Source: an uncultured Clostridia bacterium (GTDB lineage Bacteria > Bacillota > Clostridia > Christensenellales > Aristaeellaceae). Taken from it: 51,409 nucleotides of DNA. A program made the position numbers and the translations under genes. Below the pieces are notes generated by a model, which made no database searches, was not told the origin of the DNA, and saw only the letters and a list, made by a program, of their open reading frames with translations. Location: NCBI GenBank assembly GCA_947167215.1, contig CAMVHE010000015.1, forward strand, positions 1 to 51,409, given 5' to 3'. This document shows, one piece after another, positions 25,233 through 34,166 of the stretch (the first letter of the stretch is position 1; every line of letters starts with the position of its first letter).

Positions 25233-27077
25233 TCAGTTTCCTCCTACACCTTTGTCGATGGACGCGCCGGTCAGCTTATTGGTTGTAAAATTGACCAGAA
25301 GAACAATGATAACGATCAGAAGATTGATGCCGTTAGACATCTGGGTAACTGCTTTTTCGTCAAAGTAAGAAAGGAGTGTGGTGATAAGTGTTCCGCTGGT
25401 AGTAAGCAGCACAAACAGGGATAACTCACGCATGCAGGATACAAAGGGGAGCAGATATCCGCTGATGAAGGAAGATTTCTGTATGGGAAACAGGATCTTC
25501 AGCATACGCTTTGGCCAGGAAGCACCAACGATCAGAGCAGCTTCTTCAATTTCTCCTGACAGCTGCATCATCGAGCTGGTGCCGCTGCGGCTGGCAAAGG
25601 GCAGATATTTGATAGAGCCGACCAGTATTAAAAGCAGTAATGTGCCCCGAAGGAAGGTGAGTCTGGAGGATACAGCCAGGAAGATGGCTCCGAAGGCCAT
25701 GGAAGGAACCAGATAAGGGAAAAATGCCAGACCGGAAACCAGGGAAGCGAGCTTGGTTCCGCGCTTGCGGGCAACGGCATAGCCGATCAGCATGCCGCAG
25801 GTACCAACAATGGCGGAAACGATAAAAGAGAGTTTAAGGCTGCCCCACAGGGCTGACCAGATGTTCCGGTTGAACAGAATACCATTTCCGACGTTTACGG
25901 CATAGCCTCCGATATTTTCCCGGCTGAGCCAGTACCGGAGAGTCAAATTGGAATAATCACCCTGGTTCTCACACAGGGATTCCAGAGCGAAAGAGATAAT
26001 AGGGAAGATGGAAATGAGGAAAAGCAGGACGATCAGAAGCACAGTCAGCAGGATATTGACTTTTCCGATCCTGATGTAGGAAACCTGTCCGGATTTTCCG
26101 GTGACCGTGGTAAAGGACTTGCGTTTGCCGTTAAAGCGTTGGTTGATGCCTAACAGCAATACCCCGAAAAGAATCAGCACGATGGTCATAACAAAAGCCT
26201 GACCGGAATAGGTGGAGTTGTAAAGGGAACTAAGCCGTGTGGATAGTACAAAGAAATTTCCGGGCGACCCCACAAATACCGGAACGGCATAGGAAGCCAT
26301 GGTGCTGGAGAATACCAGCAGGATAGTGGAAAAAAGTGCGGGCATTACGATGGGGATGGTGATTTTACGCAATATCCTGCCACGGCCTGCCTGCAAGATG
26401 GTGGCAGCCTCTTCCAGGTTGGCGTCCATGTTGCGCAGTGTACCACCGATCAGGATATAGGCGAATGGTGCATAGTGGATTCCCATCACGATGGAGCATG
26501 GGAAAATGCCGTAAACAAACCAGTCTGGGACACAGACACCGGTCAGACTTTCCAGCATTCCCACGACACCCGTACCGACGTGAGAATTGGCAAATACATT
26601 TTTCCACACCAGGGCAAGTGTCCAGGAAGGCATGATGTAGGGAAAAATGAAAACGGAAGAAAAGAATTTCTTGCAGTGGATATCTGTCCTCGTGATCAGA
26701 AAGGCTACCGTGCCACCAAGCAGGATGGCGATCATGGAAGCGTAAGCGGACATTCGAAGGCTGTTCCATAGAGGCTTCCAGAAATAAGATGCACTGTATT
26801 CGGCAGAAAAAGCATCTCCCAGCAGCATCTTAAAGTTCAGCAGTGTAACATTTCCCGATTTCAGCTTGAGACCGAAGAGGGAGTTGTACATCATGGAATC
26901 CATGTTTCCCACGGTCAGTGCGGAACGGATAACGGAATACATGGGATAAACTGTCAGTACAAGCAGCAGAACGGCGAACAGAACAACCAGCACATTTGCC
27001 TGGACTGAAAAATAGCTTTTTATCTTGTACAGCAGATTTGCCGGACTATTATGTGCGGCGGTTTTCTTTTTTTTCAT
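25233..27077 (-). CDS. ABC importer permease, fused two-domain (FbpB/AfuB type)
   Basis: 614 residues with two consecutive binding-protein-dependent permease domains. Seen: EAA-loop-like motifs, the first as LEEAATILQAGRGRILRKIT (residues ~220-240) and the second as EEAALIVGASWPKRMLKI near 515, each followed by helices; about twelve membrane spans in total and a basic cytoplasmic N-terminus (MKKKKTAAH). Known: a single polypeptide with both permease halves is characteristic of the Fbp/Afu-type importers, whereas sugar UgpAE and polyamine PotBC systems use two genes. One copy with the ATPase and binding protein makes a full transporter. Confidence 0.92.
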   Translation of the reverse strand: MKKKKTAAHNSPANLLYKIKSYFSVQANVLVVLFAVLLLVLTVYPMYSVIRSALTVGNMDSMMYNSLFGLKLKSGNVTLLNFKMLLGDAFSAEYSASYFWKPLWNSLRMSAYASMIAILLGGTVAFLITRTDIHCKKFFSSVFIFPYIMPSWTLALVWKNVFANSHVGTGVVGMLESLTGVCVPDWFVYGIFPCSIVMGIHYAPFAYILIGGTLRNMDANLEEAATILQAGRGRILRKITIPIVMPALFSTILLVFSSTMASYAVPVFVGSPGNFFVLSTRLSSLYNSTYSGQAFVMTIVLILFGVLLLGINQRFNGKRKSFTTVTGKSGQVSYIRIGKVNILLTVLLIVLLFLISIFPIISFALESLCENQGDYSNLTLRYWLSRENIGGYAVNVGNGILFNRNIWSALWGSLKLSFIVSAIVGTCGMLIGYAVARKRGTKLASLVSGLAFFPYLVPSMAFGAIFLAVSSRLTFLRGTLLLLILVGSIKYLPFASRSGTSSMMQLSGEIEEAALIVGASWPKRMLKILFPIQKSSFISGYLLPFVSCMRELSLFVLLTTSGTLITTLLSYFDEKAVTQMSNGINLLIVIIVLLVNFTTNKLTGASIDKGVGGN

Positions 27078-27108
27078 GGCTTTTCCCCATTTCTTGCCGT
27101 TGAAAAGG

Positions 27109-27144
27109 ATGCGGAGAGTATGGAAAACCGCCTGCTCTCCGCAT
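27109..27144 (-). terminator. Intercistronic hairpin after the binding protein gene
   Basis: 10-bp stem ATGCGGAGAG / CTCTCCGCAT, 16-base loop, only a short pyrimidine run after it on the - strand. Likely a partial terminator or RNA-stabilising structure giving more binding protein than permease. Confidence 0.6.
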
Positions 27145-27155
27145 TTTGTGAGGCA

Positions 27156-28319
27156 TTACTTGCTGGCACACCACTGGGCGATCTGTGTATAGGCCAGTGC
27201 GTACACGGACTGGATGTGTGCAGGATCTTCGATTACAGTGCACTCCTGCCAGAAAGCCAGGGGCTCATCGCCATAGCTGATGGCATTTTCGCTGATGCCG
27301 ATGGTGCTGTTGGCGGAATAAGAACCCATATCCTTGCCGAATACATTCTGGTAGCCTTCTTCGCCCATCAGATAATTGACATACAGGCAGGCTGCATAAG
27401 GATACTTTGCGTTGGAAGCAATCATGATGTAGATTGGATAGAGCAGGCCTCCGAAGCCTTCGATGTTTTCCTTGGCGCAGATGGAAATGTTAGAGGCGTC
27501 CACCGAGCGCAGTTTGGAGAATACAAACAGGCCGGCAGAACCCGGGGCACCGCCTGCCACGTCAGAGGCGATGGTGCTGTCTTTGGAAATGAAGGTGCAG
27601 TTCATCAGGAACTTGTAGATCCACTCATAGGAGATATTGGCAAATTCTCCGGAAGACACATAATCAGTGCCGTAGTAGCTCTTGTAAGCGTCGGCAAGCT
27701 TCTGCTGCCATTTTTCGCTGGTCAGGGAGATCAGGAAGTTCATGCTGGTCTTTTCGTCCACAGGGTTTTTGAATTCCAGTCCTTTGAATTCTGGCTCTGT
27801 GAACTGCCACACATTGGTGAAACGGTGCATATCGGCCTGGCCACCGTTATTATAGAAGAACAGCCGCGTGTAGTAGGAACATACCAGAGGATACTGGTCG
27901 GATTCCAGAATGCTTGCCTTGAATTCCTCCGGAACATAATTTTCCAGCCAGCCATTGGCGATTGCGTTGTTTACCAGCATAAAGCTGTCCTGAGTCAGTA
28001 CCACGTCCGGGCCATAGATGCCCTTTCCGGTTTCGTTCTCCAGAAGTTCGTAAATCTGGCTGTCGTTGGGATTGGTAGCAACAATTTTGATTCCGGTCTT
28101 TTCGGTGAAGGTTTCTTCATTAACGCGGGAGGTGGTGCCGTAAATGTGCAGCTCATTGCCGCCGATTTCTGACTGGGCCTTTGCGAGCAGCTCGTCCCAG
28201 CTGAGGGATGCGGCTTCTGCTATCACTTTCTGAACGTCGGTTTCCGCAGACACAAATACGGGAGATAGCAGAGTCATGCATAAGGTAAGGGTGACGAGAA
28301 GGGATACAGCTTTTTTCAT
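27156..28319 (-). CDS. Periplasmic-type solute-binding protein of Fbp/Afu class
   Basis: 387 residues. Seen: signal peptide MKKAVSLLVTLTLCMTLL with probable cleavage after VSA (near residue 26). There is no lipobox Cys, unusual for a Gram-positive binding protein, so anchoring is unclear. Mature part has ELHIYGTTSRVNEETFTEKTGI, the opening lobe of family-1 binding proteins (FbpA/AfuA-like), and YPLVCSYYTRLFFYN. Iron-binding FbpA uses paired Tyr residues; a tyrosine-rich stretch exists but ligand residues cannot be assigned by eye. The LacI regulator and a sugar-isomerase neighbour argue for a sugar or sugar phosphate rather than iron (inference). Confidence 0.88.
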   Translation of the reverse strand: MKKAVSLLVTLTLCMTLLSPVFVSAETDVQKVIAEAASLSWDELLAKAQSEIGGNELHIYGTTSRVNEETFTEKTGIKIVATNPNDSQIYELLENETGKGIYGPDVVLTQDSFMLVNNAIANGWLENYVPEEFKASILESDQYPLVCSYYTRLFFYNNGGQADMHRFTNVWQFTEPEFKGLEFKNPVDEKTSMNFLISLTSEKWQQKLADAYKSYYGTDYVSSGEFANISYEWIYKFLMNCTFISKDSTIASDVAGGAPGSAGLFVFSKLRSVDASNISICAKENIEGFGGLLYPIYIMIASNAKYPYAACLYVNYLMGEEGYQNVFGKDMGSYSANSTIGISENAISYGDEPLAFWQECTVIEDPAHIQSVYALAYTQIAQWCASK

Positions 28320-28357
28320 TGTGGGCCTCCTTTTCCAAATTCATGGATGGAAATATT

Positions 28358-28379
28358 TTAAACAGGCTTTCCTGTTTAA
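28358..28379 (-). promoter_or_regulatory. Inverted repeat in the binding protein leader
   Basis: Perfect 9-bp arms TTAAACAGG / CCTGTTTAA with a 4-base spacer, 38 bases upstream of the start codon. It could be a protein site or a leader hairpin. Confidence 0.4.
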
Positions 28380-28394
28380 GTACGGAATACTTTA

Positions 28395-28454
28395 CGAAAG
28401 CGCTTTAGTTAACAGCTTAAAGTGAAACGTTTTCGAATAACGAAAGCGCTTTAG
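28395..28454 (-). promoter_or_regulatory. Cluster of LacI-family operators upstream of the importer operon
   Basis: Two identical 14-base sites CGAAAGCGCTTTAG at 28395-28408 and 28441-28454 (46 bp apart, start to start), with a third related palindrome TGAAACGTTTTCG (28423-28435) between them. The core AAAGCGCTTT is a perfect palindrome with the central CG typical of LacI/GalR operators. The same core recurs at the lacI promoter (29540-29551). Confidence 0.75.
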
Positions 28455-28466
28455 TAATGCTGTGAA

Positions 28467-28487
28467 AAGAAACGGAGCGTTTCCGTT
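28467..28487 (-). terminator. Weak terminator of the LacI-type regulator gene
   Basis: On the - strand AACGGA / TCCGTT stem followed by TCTTTTC, 30 bases past the regulator stop codon, separating it from the importer promoter region. Confidence 0.5.
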
Positions 28488-28516
28488 CCTTAATAATATG
28501 AGGTGCGAAAATGGAA

Positions 28517-29524
28517 TCAGCGTGGGGCAGTGCTGTCTCTCATCAGAAGCATGGGTTTGGCAAGGTAGTGTTCAGGAGGGCAGGAAGGATCTTCTGCATG
28601 CCTGCGAAGGATATCCATAATGGCTTCGGCCATTTCCATACGGGGCTGGGCGACGGTTGTCAAACGGATCATGGGAAGATTCGAGGCATCAATCCCATCA
28701 TATCCCACGATCGAAACCTGTTCTGGAATTTTGAGACCAGCTTCTGTTAAAGCACCCATGGCGCCGATGGCCAGCGTGTCCTTACTGGCAAACAGCGCAG
28801 TGAAGGAATTCCCGGATGCGAGCAGACGCTGTGCCAGCTTATAACCTGCCTGAGACAGGTCTGTATCTGTCGGGTCACAGTAAAGAATCTGTTCCTTCTC
28901 TCCGATGTTCCTCATCATCTGCTGATACACTGCAAGCCTGCGACTGCGGGAATTAGAAGTTTTGCTGTCGCAGAGCATAATGATTTTTCGGTGGCCGAGA
29001 TCAATCAGGTGCTGAAGCGCAATCTCCGCGCCGACGGTACTGTCAGAACATACATAATTCACGTCGTCGCTCCGAACTTTTCCCCCAAGATAAACCACTG
29101 GAACGTTGTTTCTGGTCAGTCTGCGGATATTTGAAGGGTTTTCGGAAACAGGAACTACCACAATTCCCAGGGCCATGGTGTTAATCAGGTTCTGGATACA
29201 GTCCTTCTCAATGCCCGGGTTATTATTGGTATCATACAGAATAAGATGAAGTCCATAACGACGTGCTACTATGTTCAGTGATTTGAACATTTCACCGTAA
29301 ATGGAGGAGACATCACGGATGACAATGCCGACAAAATTGGAGGTTTTTTTCGCCAGGTTGCGGGCGAGAATGTTAGGAGTGTAACCAAGCTCTTTGGCTT
29401 TTTCACGGACGGCTTTCTTTGTTTCCGGACTGATGTCGGGATAATCGTTCAGCGCTTTGGAGACCGCAGACTCCGAAAGTCCTAATTCTTTTGCTAAAGC
29501 TGCCATTGTTATCGTTTTGCGCAT
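28517..29524 (-). CDS. LacI-family transcriptional regulator
   Basis: 335 residues from ATG 29524 (GAGGAGAG upstream). The longer frame begins with TTG overlapping that site and is rejected. Seen: helix-turn-helix ITMAALAKELGLSESAVSKAL (hinge residues follow as GYTPNILARNL), then a periplasmic-binding-protein-like sensor domain with FVGIVIRD, ASKDTLAIGAMGAL and VSIVGYDG. Represses, most likely, the importer operon downstream and itself: identical operator cores lie at both promoters. Effector unknown; presumably the imported sugar or its phosphate. Confidence 0.93.
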   Translation of the reverse strand: MRKTITMAALAKELGLSESAVSKALNDYPDISPETKKAVREKAKELGYTPNILARNLAKKTSNFVGIVIRDVSSIYGEMFKSLNIVARRYGLHLILYDTNNNPGIEKDCIQNLINTMALGIVVVPVSENPSNIRRLTRNNVPVVYLGGKVRSDDVNYVCSDSTVGAEIALQHLIDLGHRKIIMLCDSKTSNSRSRRLAVYQQMMRNIGEKEQILYCDPTDTDLSQAGYKLAQRLLASGNSFTALFASKDTLAIGAMGALTEAGLKIPEQVSIVGYDGIDASNLPMIRLTTVAQPRMEMAEAIMDILRRHAEDPSCPPEHYLAKPMLLMRDSTAPR

Positions 29525-29539
29525 TTTAAAACCTCTCCT

Positions 29540-29584
29540 CAAGCGCTTTAGTGGAAGTCTAACATACCTTTTTTAAAAATGCAA
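29540..29584 (-). promoter_or_regulatory. lacI-type regulator promoter with overlapping operator
   Basis: On the - strand TTGCAT (29584-29579), 17-bp spacer, TAGACT (29561-29556). The operator core CTAAAGCGCTT(G) occupies 29551-29540, exactly over the predicted transcription start, so autorepression is likely. Confidence 0.6.
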
Positions 29585-29800
29585 TACCCCAAAAACATTT
29601 TTTTCGGCATGGAATGACTCCTGCGCATGAAAAAGTGCGCTATCGGGAGAAAATGAGCTGAAGGGATACATCAACAGTTCCGAATCCCGTTCAGAACAGT
29701 TTCTGACAGACCTCTATCCGTCAGGTAATGAATACGTGATTGACATTATTCGTTTAAATGCATACAATAAACCGACGCAATATTAGGAAAGGATACGGCG
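29585..29800 (+). other. Intergenic region, possible gene remnant
   Basis: No intact gene. One + frame near 29650-29786 reads ELKGYINSSESRSEQF and then LTDLYPSGNEYV before a TAA; no start or family recognised. A small hairpin GCGCA / TGCGC lies at 29623-29640. Confidence 0.3.
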
Positions 29801-30004
29801 ATGAAAGCAGACGATTTTATGACAGTATCGCAGGCAGCGGTGAAATGGGGCATTACAGTCCGCCGTGTTCAGGTATTGTGCCTTCAAGGAAGGATAGAAG
29901 GTGCATTCCGCATAGGAAGAGCATGGATCATTCCCATAAACGCTGAGAAGCCTTCGGATGCAAGAATCAAAAGCGGGAAATACGCTAAAGGCAAGAGACA
30001 GTAA
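29801..30004 (+). CDS. Small helix-turn-helix (excisionase/HTH_17-like) protein
   Basis: 67 residues. Seen: MTVSQAAVKWGITVRRVQVL (helix-turn-helix), then GRIEGAFRIGRAWIIP, the wing/strand seen in MerR-like excisionase-type binding domains, and a Lys/Arg-rich tail. GGAAAGGA precedes the ATG. Known: such 60-70 residue proteins in gut Bacillota usually sit next to a partner gene (toxin-like, Fic-like or mobile). Here the following ~360 bases hold no intact partner, so it may be an orphan left by a deletion. DNA-binding is likely; target unknown. Confidence 0.7.
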   Translation: MKADDFMTVSQAAVKWGITVRRVQVLCLQGRIEGAFRIGRAWIIPINAEKPSDARIKSGKYAKGKRQ

Positions 30005-30367
30005 CGTCGAATTGATAATGCAGTCCTGTTGGAGTTGTACCATGAGGCGGCATGAAGCCGGAATCTGTACTTTATGTAGTTTTATAGGAATAAATATCAG
30101 TACCGTCTGGCAAGGAATGCTTTTCGGCATAGATCGTCTTACGGACAGCAAGGGGCAGGGGAATGATCTTTGGCGGGTTCTGCCTATGTACCGACCGCTT
30201 CATATGCCTTCCTGGTTGCCCGAAAGAAATACGGCAGTAGTTTAAACGTCTTTATCGCTTTCTTTGGATTATCCATTGCAGTATTCCGGCAGGATAATCT
30301 CCATGAAGGAAACAGGTCCTGTTTTCCGGAAATGCCTGAAGTCACGAGCAGAACAGGAGGTCAGAAA
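30005..30367. other. Intergenic region without a recognised gene
   Basis: About 360 bases. The frame of the next gene stays open upstream to 30170 (LNVFIAFFGLSIAVF and similar), but it has no ribosome site, and the signal peptide at 30368 marks the real start. Nothing else identified. Confidence 0.4.
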
Positions 30368-31207
30368 ATGTATTTTGAAACACGTAACGGGTGCTGGATG
30401 CTTATACTGTTACTCCTGCTCTGTATTTCTCTGCCAGCAGCAGCAGAGAAAACGGAGAAAGATTCTCTCATCCGACAGCTTATTGAACGGGAGGTTATTT
30501 CGTTTGCTGTAAATGGTGAGCGAGATGAGCAGACCATGGAGAGGCTCATGGCTGCAGACCCTGTATCCGGTGCTCAATGGACAAGCATCATGGATCTGTG
30601 GGATGCGCCGGTTACAATTAATGCAGAACTCCCGGATGGTTTGCCACAGGATGATACCCTTTGCCTGGTGGCACTAGGCTTCCAACTGAACCCGGATGGA
30701 ACCATGCGGGAGGAGCTGATCGAGAGACTGAAGGTGCTTAAAGCAGCTTCGGAGAAATACCCGAATGCAATCATCCTATGCACGGGCGGAGGCACTGCAG
30801 CAAATGATCCGGAGGCTACTGAGGCCGGCAGAATGGCAACTTGGCTCCGGTCGCAGGGCATCGATCTATCTCGGATTTATGTGGAGGATAAATCCCTCAC
30901 CACTGCACAGAATGCCATCTATTCTTTTGATATTCTGGAGAAGCACTGTTCTCAGGTAAAACAGATCGCTGTTATTTCTAGTGATTATCATATAGCTACA
31001 GGCGTGCTGCTGTTTGGTGCGGAAGCAATTTTAAGGGGCAGCTCTGCCGAAATAACCAGCAATGCTGCATGGCATGCGCCAAGAGGCTCCCTGTCTGCCA
31101 TGTTCCAGGCAGGGGCACTGGTGGAACTGTTGGGAGACATTGATACGGCATTTGACATTTACTATGAAACCTATGACATTCATGATCTTCCCGCTCTGCC
31201 AAACTAG
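30368..31207 (+). CDS. Secreted YdcF/ElyC-like (DUF218) protein
   Basis: 279 residues from ATG 30368, which follows CAGGAGGTCAGAAA. Seen: N-terminal signal peptide with core LILLLLLCISLPAAA (cleavage probably after AAA, residue ~26), then a helical linker, then the DUF218 domain: LVALGFQLNPDG, IILCTGGGTAAND, EAGRMATWLRSQGI, VEDKSLTTAQNA and IAVISSDYHI. Known: DUF218 proteins (SanA, ElyC, YdcF) act at the envelope and bind nucleotide- or lipid-carrier-like ligands; activity poorly known. Here it is exported rather than membrane-embedded. It precedes the O-acetylation pair by 330 bases. Confidence 0.82.
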   Translation: MYFETRNGCWMLILLLLLCISLPAAAEKTEKDSLIRQLIEREVISFAVNGERDEQTMERLMAADPVSGAQWTSIMDLWDAPVTINAELPDGLPQDDTLCLVALGFQLNPDGTMREELIERLKVLKAASEKYPNAIILCTGGGTAANDPEATEAGRMATWLRSQGIDLSRIYVEDKSLTTAQNAIYSFDILEKHCSQVKQIAVISSDYHIATGVLLFGAEAILRGSSAEITSNAAWHAPRGSLSAMFQAGALVELLGDIDTAFDIYYETYDIHDLPALPN

Positions 31208-31537
31208 CCCGGGCAGTCGGGATGAACTGTTTACCTGAATCGGAAGAGGGCGGATATGGCTGATTCTGGTGGGAGGAAGCGGATGCTATCCTTTTTATCG
31301 GGAGAGTATCTGCGCGGTTATCGGACAATTTTCTGATTGCATCCAACTCGGTGCAGGGCAGAAGCTTCTTTTATGAACGCAGAAAATGGTATACTTCACG
31401 ATTAAAAAACACTGCAGTAGTTCTGGCGAAACCGGCACACATAAGCCAGGATGAGAACAAAGCCAGATGATTGTAAGGATGGCTACTTTGACGCATACAG
31501 TCATTTGATCTGCTTATCTGCTTTACAGGAGATATAC
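31208..31537 (+). other. Intergenic region before the MBOAT gene
   Basis: 330 bases without a recognised gene. A TATACT (31390-31395) with a weak -35 could be the promoter. An in-frame upstream extension of the MBOAT frame (from 31451) has no ribosome site. No strong terminator follows the YdcF-like gene. Confidence 0.35.
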
Positions 31538-33109
31538 ATGTCGATTCTATCCATTTCCTTCATTTTTCTTTTGATTGGAGTTTTTGTCGCCTATTATCTT
31601 TTTCCGGAAGCACACCGGTGGATCGTACTGCTGGCAGCAAGCACGCTGTTTTATCTTGCAGCAAGCGGCAGAGCAATTATCTACCTGCTGATCACTTCGG
31701 GAACAGTGTTTGTTGCTTCTCAGGGAATGCAGATGATTGCAGACCGGCAGAAGATGGAATTCAAGACCGGCTCGCTGAGCAGGGAGGAAAAAGCATCCAT
31801 CCGCAAGCAGAACAAGGGAAAGCGAAAAGCACTGCTCCTTGGATCATTGATAGTCAGCGTGGGGCTTCTCTGCTTTTTTAAATATATTCCGGAGGCTGCC
31901 AGAAAGCTGTCTATAATGACAGAGCAGGTAAATTCCATTCTTGTTCCTCTGGGTATCTCTTTTTATACCTTTAACGCTGTCGGGTATCTGGTGGATGTTT
32001 ATGGTGAAAACTGCAGGGCAGAGAAAAACTATTTCCGTTTGCTTCTTTTTCTGTCCTTTTTTCCACAGATTACTCAGGGCCCAATCAGCAGTTACGATGA
32101 ATTGGCAAAAACCCTGTATGCGGGAAAAACTCCGGAGGAGGAGAATCTTCGCCATGGACTGGCGAGACTTCTCTGGGGCTTTATGAAAAAGATGGTAATT
32201 GCAAACACTCTGGCTGCCAACACGATGATTCTCTTCGAAAACTATGGAGATTATGCAGGAATTTCCATATTGTTCGGAGCTTATTTCTATCTGATACAGT
32301 TGTATGCCGATTTTTCAGGTTACATGGACATCATGTGCGGGTTTTGTGAAATGCTGGGCATCCGTTTGCAGGAAAACTTTAACCGGCCTTTCTTTTCTAA
32401 ATCCATATCGGAATACTGGCGCAGATGGCATATTTCTCTGGGACAGTGGTTCCGAAAATATGTGTATTATCCCATCGGTGTATCGGGATGGAATCTGAAA
32501 TTTGGTAAATTCTGTCGCAGTCATGTCAGCAGACATGCAGCCAGCTGTCTGCCTCCGACGATTGCCCTGATCATCACCTGGTTTCTAACTGGTCTGTGGC
32601 ATGGAGCAACAGCGGGATATATTGTCTGGGGACTGGCGAATGGCACATTTATCATCCTCTCTTTATGGCTTGCTCCCTGGTATGAACAGATGAGAAAGCT
32701 GCTGAATATGGAGAATAACCGGTTCTGGCAGATATTCCGTATCCTCAGGACATTTACAATTGTAGCTCTCCTCGAGGTGCTTCCGGAAGTGGGAACCCTG
32801 CAGGACGGATTTCATTTCTGGTCAAGCATTGTAACCAACTGGTACCTGCCTTCGGATTTTGTGGACATTCTGCCTTTTGTTTATTTCCACAACTTCAATA
32901 AAACACTGGGATTTGCTGTTGCTATGGTCGGGGTGCTGCTCCTTTTCTGTATTTCGATGCTGCAAAGGAAAAAGCCGCTGCCTGAAGCGTGGAACGCGAT
33001 ACCGGTCTGGCTCCAGGTGTTGCTGCTATCGGCACTGATTCTGGTGATTGGCACCTTTGGCATTCAGGCAAGCTGGGAAGCGGAGGGATTCATGTATGCG
33101 AATTTTTAA
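31538..33109 (+). CDS. MBOAT-family O-acyltransferase (AlgI/PatA/DltB-like)
   Basis: 523 residues, about ten to twelve membrane helices. Moves acyl (usually acetyl) groups across the membrane for transfer to a cell-surface polymer. Seen: YYLFPEAHRWIVLL start region, SFYTFNAVGYLVDVYG, FPQITQGPIS, the catalytic-region SEYWRRWHISLGQWFRKYVY and the invariant His355 in GLWHGATAGY. Start ATG 31538 (CAGGAGA upstream). The next gene, an SGNH-like protein, overlaps its 3' end by 14 bases, the same MBOAT + SGNH pairing as in alginate, peptidoglycan and other surface-acylation systems. Acceptor polymer unknown; the glf/glycan genes are 20 kb away. Confidence 0.92.
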   Translation: MSILSISFIFLLIGVFVAYYLFPEAHRWIVLLAASTLFYLAASGRAIIYLLITSGTVFVASQGMQMIADRQKMEFKTGSLSREEKASIRKQNKGKRKALLLGSLIVSVGLLCFFKYIPEAARKLSIMTEQVNSILVPLGISFYTFNAVGYLVDVYGENCRAEKNYFRLLLFLSFFPQITQGPISSYDELAKTLYAGKTPEEENLRHGLARLLWGFMKKMVIANTLAANTMILFENYGDYAGISILFGAYFYLIQLYADFSGYMDIMCGFCEMLGIRLQENFNRPFFSKSISEYWRRWHISLGQWFRKYVYYPIGVSGWNLKFGKFCRSHVSRHAASCLPPTIALIITWFLTGLWHGATAGYIVWGLANGTFIILSLWLAPWYEQMRKLLNMENNRFWQIFRILRTFTIVALLEVLPEVGTLQDGFHFWSSIVTNWYLPSDFVDILPFVYFHNFNKTLGFAVAMVGVLLLFCISMLQRKKPLPEAWNAIPVWLQVLLLSALILVIGTFGIQASWEAEGFMYANF

Positions 33110-34136
33110 ACGGTTTACCCTCTATGTACTCAGCATAATACTGGTGACGGCTCTGGTTTCCGCTGCGTTTCTGATTCCATGGATGAATGCGCCGACCGAC
33201 TGGCATGACCAGTCCTTCAGAAGAGGACTTGCAGGACAGATAGATACGCTGGTAATCGGACAGTCCTATGCCATGACCAGTATTATTCCCGATATACTGG
33301 ATGAAAAACTGGGTACGATGACATATAATCTCTGTGGGCCGATGATGCCCCTGTACGGGCAGTCCTACCTTGCAGAAAAGGAGCTGGAACGTAATCCTGT
33401 CCGCCACGTGATTCTGGAGATAACCCCGGATACCCTGACCAGTGATGAGCATGAAAGTTACGGCAATGGGGATTCCTATATGGTTGCGAGACTGGATTCC
33501 TTCGGGGAAAGAATCCGTTATTTAATGAAATACGTTCCGCTGAAAGACTGGCCGAACATTTATGCCCGTAATCTGATGCTTGCCTTGCGGTATTCAGCTT
33601 TTCGTCTGCTTGGAAGGGCTGAGCTTCTGGAGGCGGAAAACCGCGGGTTCAATCCGCAGCAGACAGAGGATGTCTCCGGGGATGCAGAATGGGCACAGAT
33701 AATGTACCAAAGCGGGAGTGTGTTCGCGGAACCGATTCCTGAAAATGTCAGCGCTTATGAAAAGCTGCTTTCCCTCTGTCTGGAATCAGGGGCAGATGTT
33801 ATTCTGATATATACACCGGTTTCCCATGCAAAAGTCTGGGAACTGTATGATCAGGAGTCTTTTCGGAAATGGGCACTGACACTGGCGGAAAAATACGGAG
33901 TTCCATTTTTTGATTTCAATCTTCTGAAATCCCGTTATACGCTTTTTTCTGATGAGTACTCTTTTCATGATGACAGCCACCTGAGCAGCGACGGTGCTGC
34001 GGTGTTTTCGGAGGTTCTGGCTGACATGCTTGCCCGATACAGAAACGGGCAGGATGTTTCGGAAGATTTTTATTCCAATTATCATGCAGCCATACAGGAT
34101 TCTGTATATTGGAAGCTGACAGAGCAGAAACCGTAA
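33096..34136 (+). CDS. SGNH/AlgX-DltD-like extracytoplasmic partner of the MBOAT protein
   Basis: 346 residues from ATG 33096 (CGGAGGGA upstream, inside the MBOAT gene). Seen: N-terminal membrane anchor RFTLYVLSIILVTALVSAAF, then an extracytoplasmic domain with the possible nucleophile Ser57 in LVIGQSYAM, a central VILEITPDT, IYTPVSH, and a C-terminal DDSH (Asp292, His295) that fits the Asp-x-x-His of SGNH hydrolases. Known: such partners take the acyl group from the MBOAT protein and esterify the polymer outside the cell. The GQS box in place of GDS is seen in this DltD-like branch. Assignment rests on motifs and gene pairing. Confidence 0.78.
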   Translation: MRIFKRFTLYVLSIILVTALVSAAFLIPWMNAPTDWHDQSFRRGLAGQIDTLVIGQSYAMTSIIPDILDEKLGTMTYNLCGPMMPLYGQSYLAEKELERNPVRHVILEITPDTLTSDEHESYGNGDSYMVARLDSFGERIRYLMKYVPLKDWPNIYARNLMLALRYSAFRLLGRAELLEAENRGFNPQQTEDVSGDAEWAQIMYQSGSVFAEPIPENVSAYEKLLSLCLESGADVILIYTPVSHAKVWELYDQESFRKWALTLAEKYGVPFFDFNLLKSRYTLFSDEYSFHDDSHLSSDGAAVFSEVLADMLARYRNGQDVSEDFYSNYHAAIQDSVYWKLTEQKP

Positions 34137-34166
34137 CAGCAGAGATATAAGAAGGAGGAGCGCAAC

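Noticed and set aside
27051-28172. 373-codon open frame opposite the binding protein gene
   Set aside because: Shadow of a real solute-binding protein; no recognisable domain.
30170-30367. N-terminal extension of the DUF218 protein
   Set aside because: No ribosome site at the upstream starts; the signal peptide and AGGAGG point to ATG 30368.
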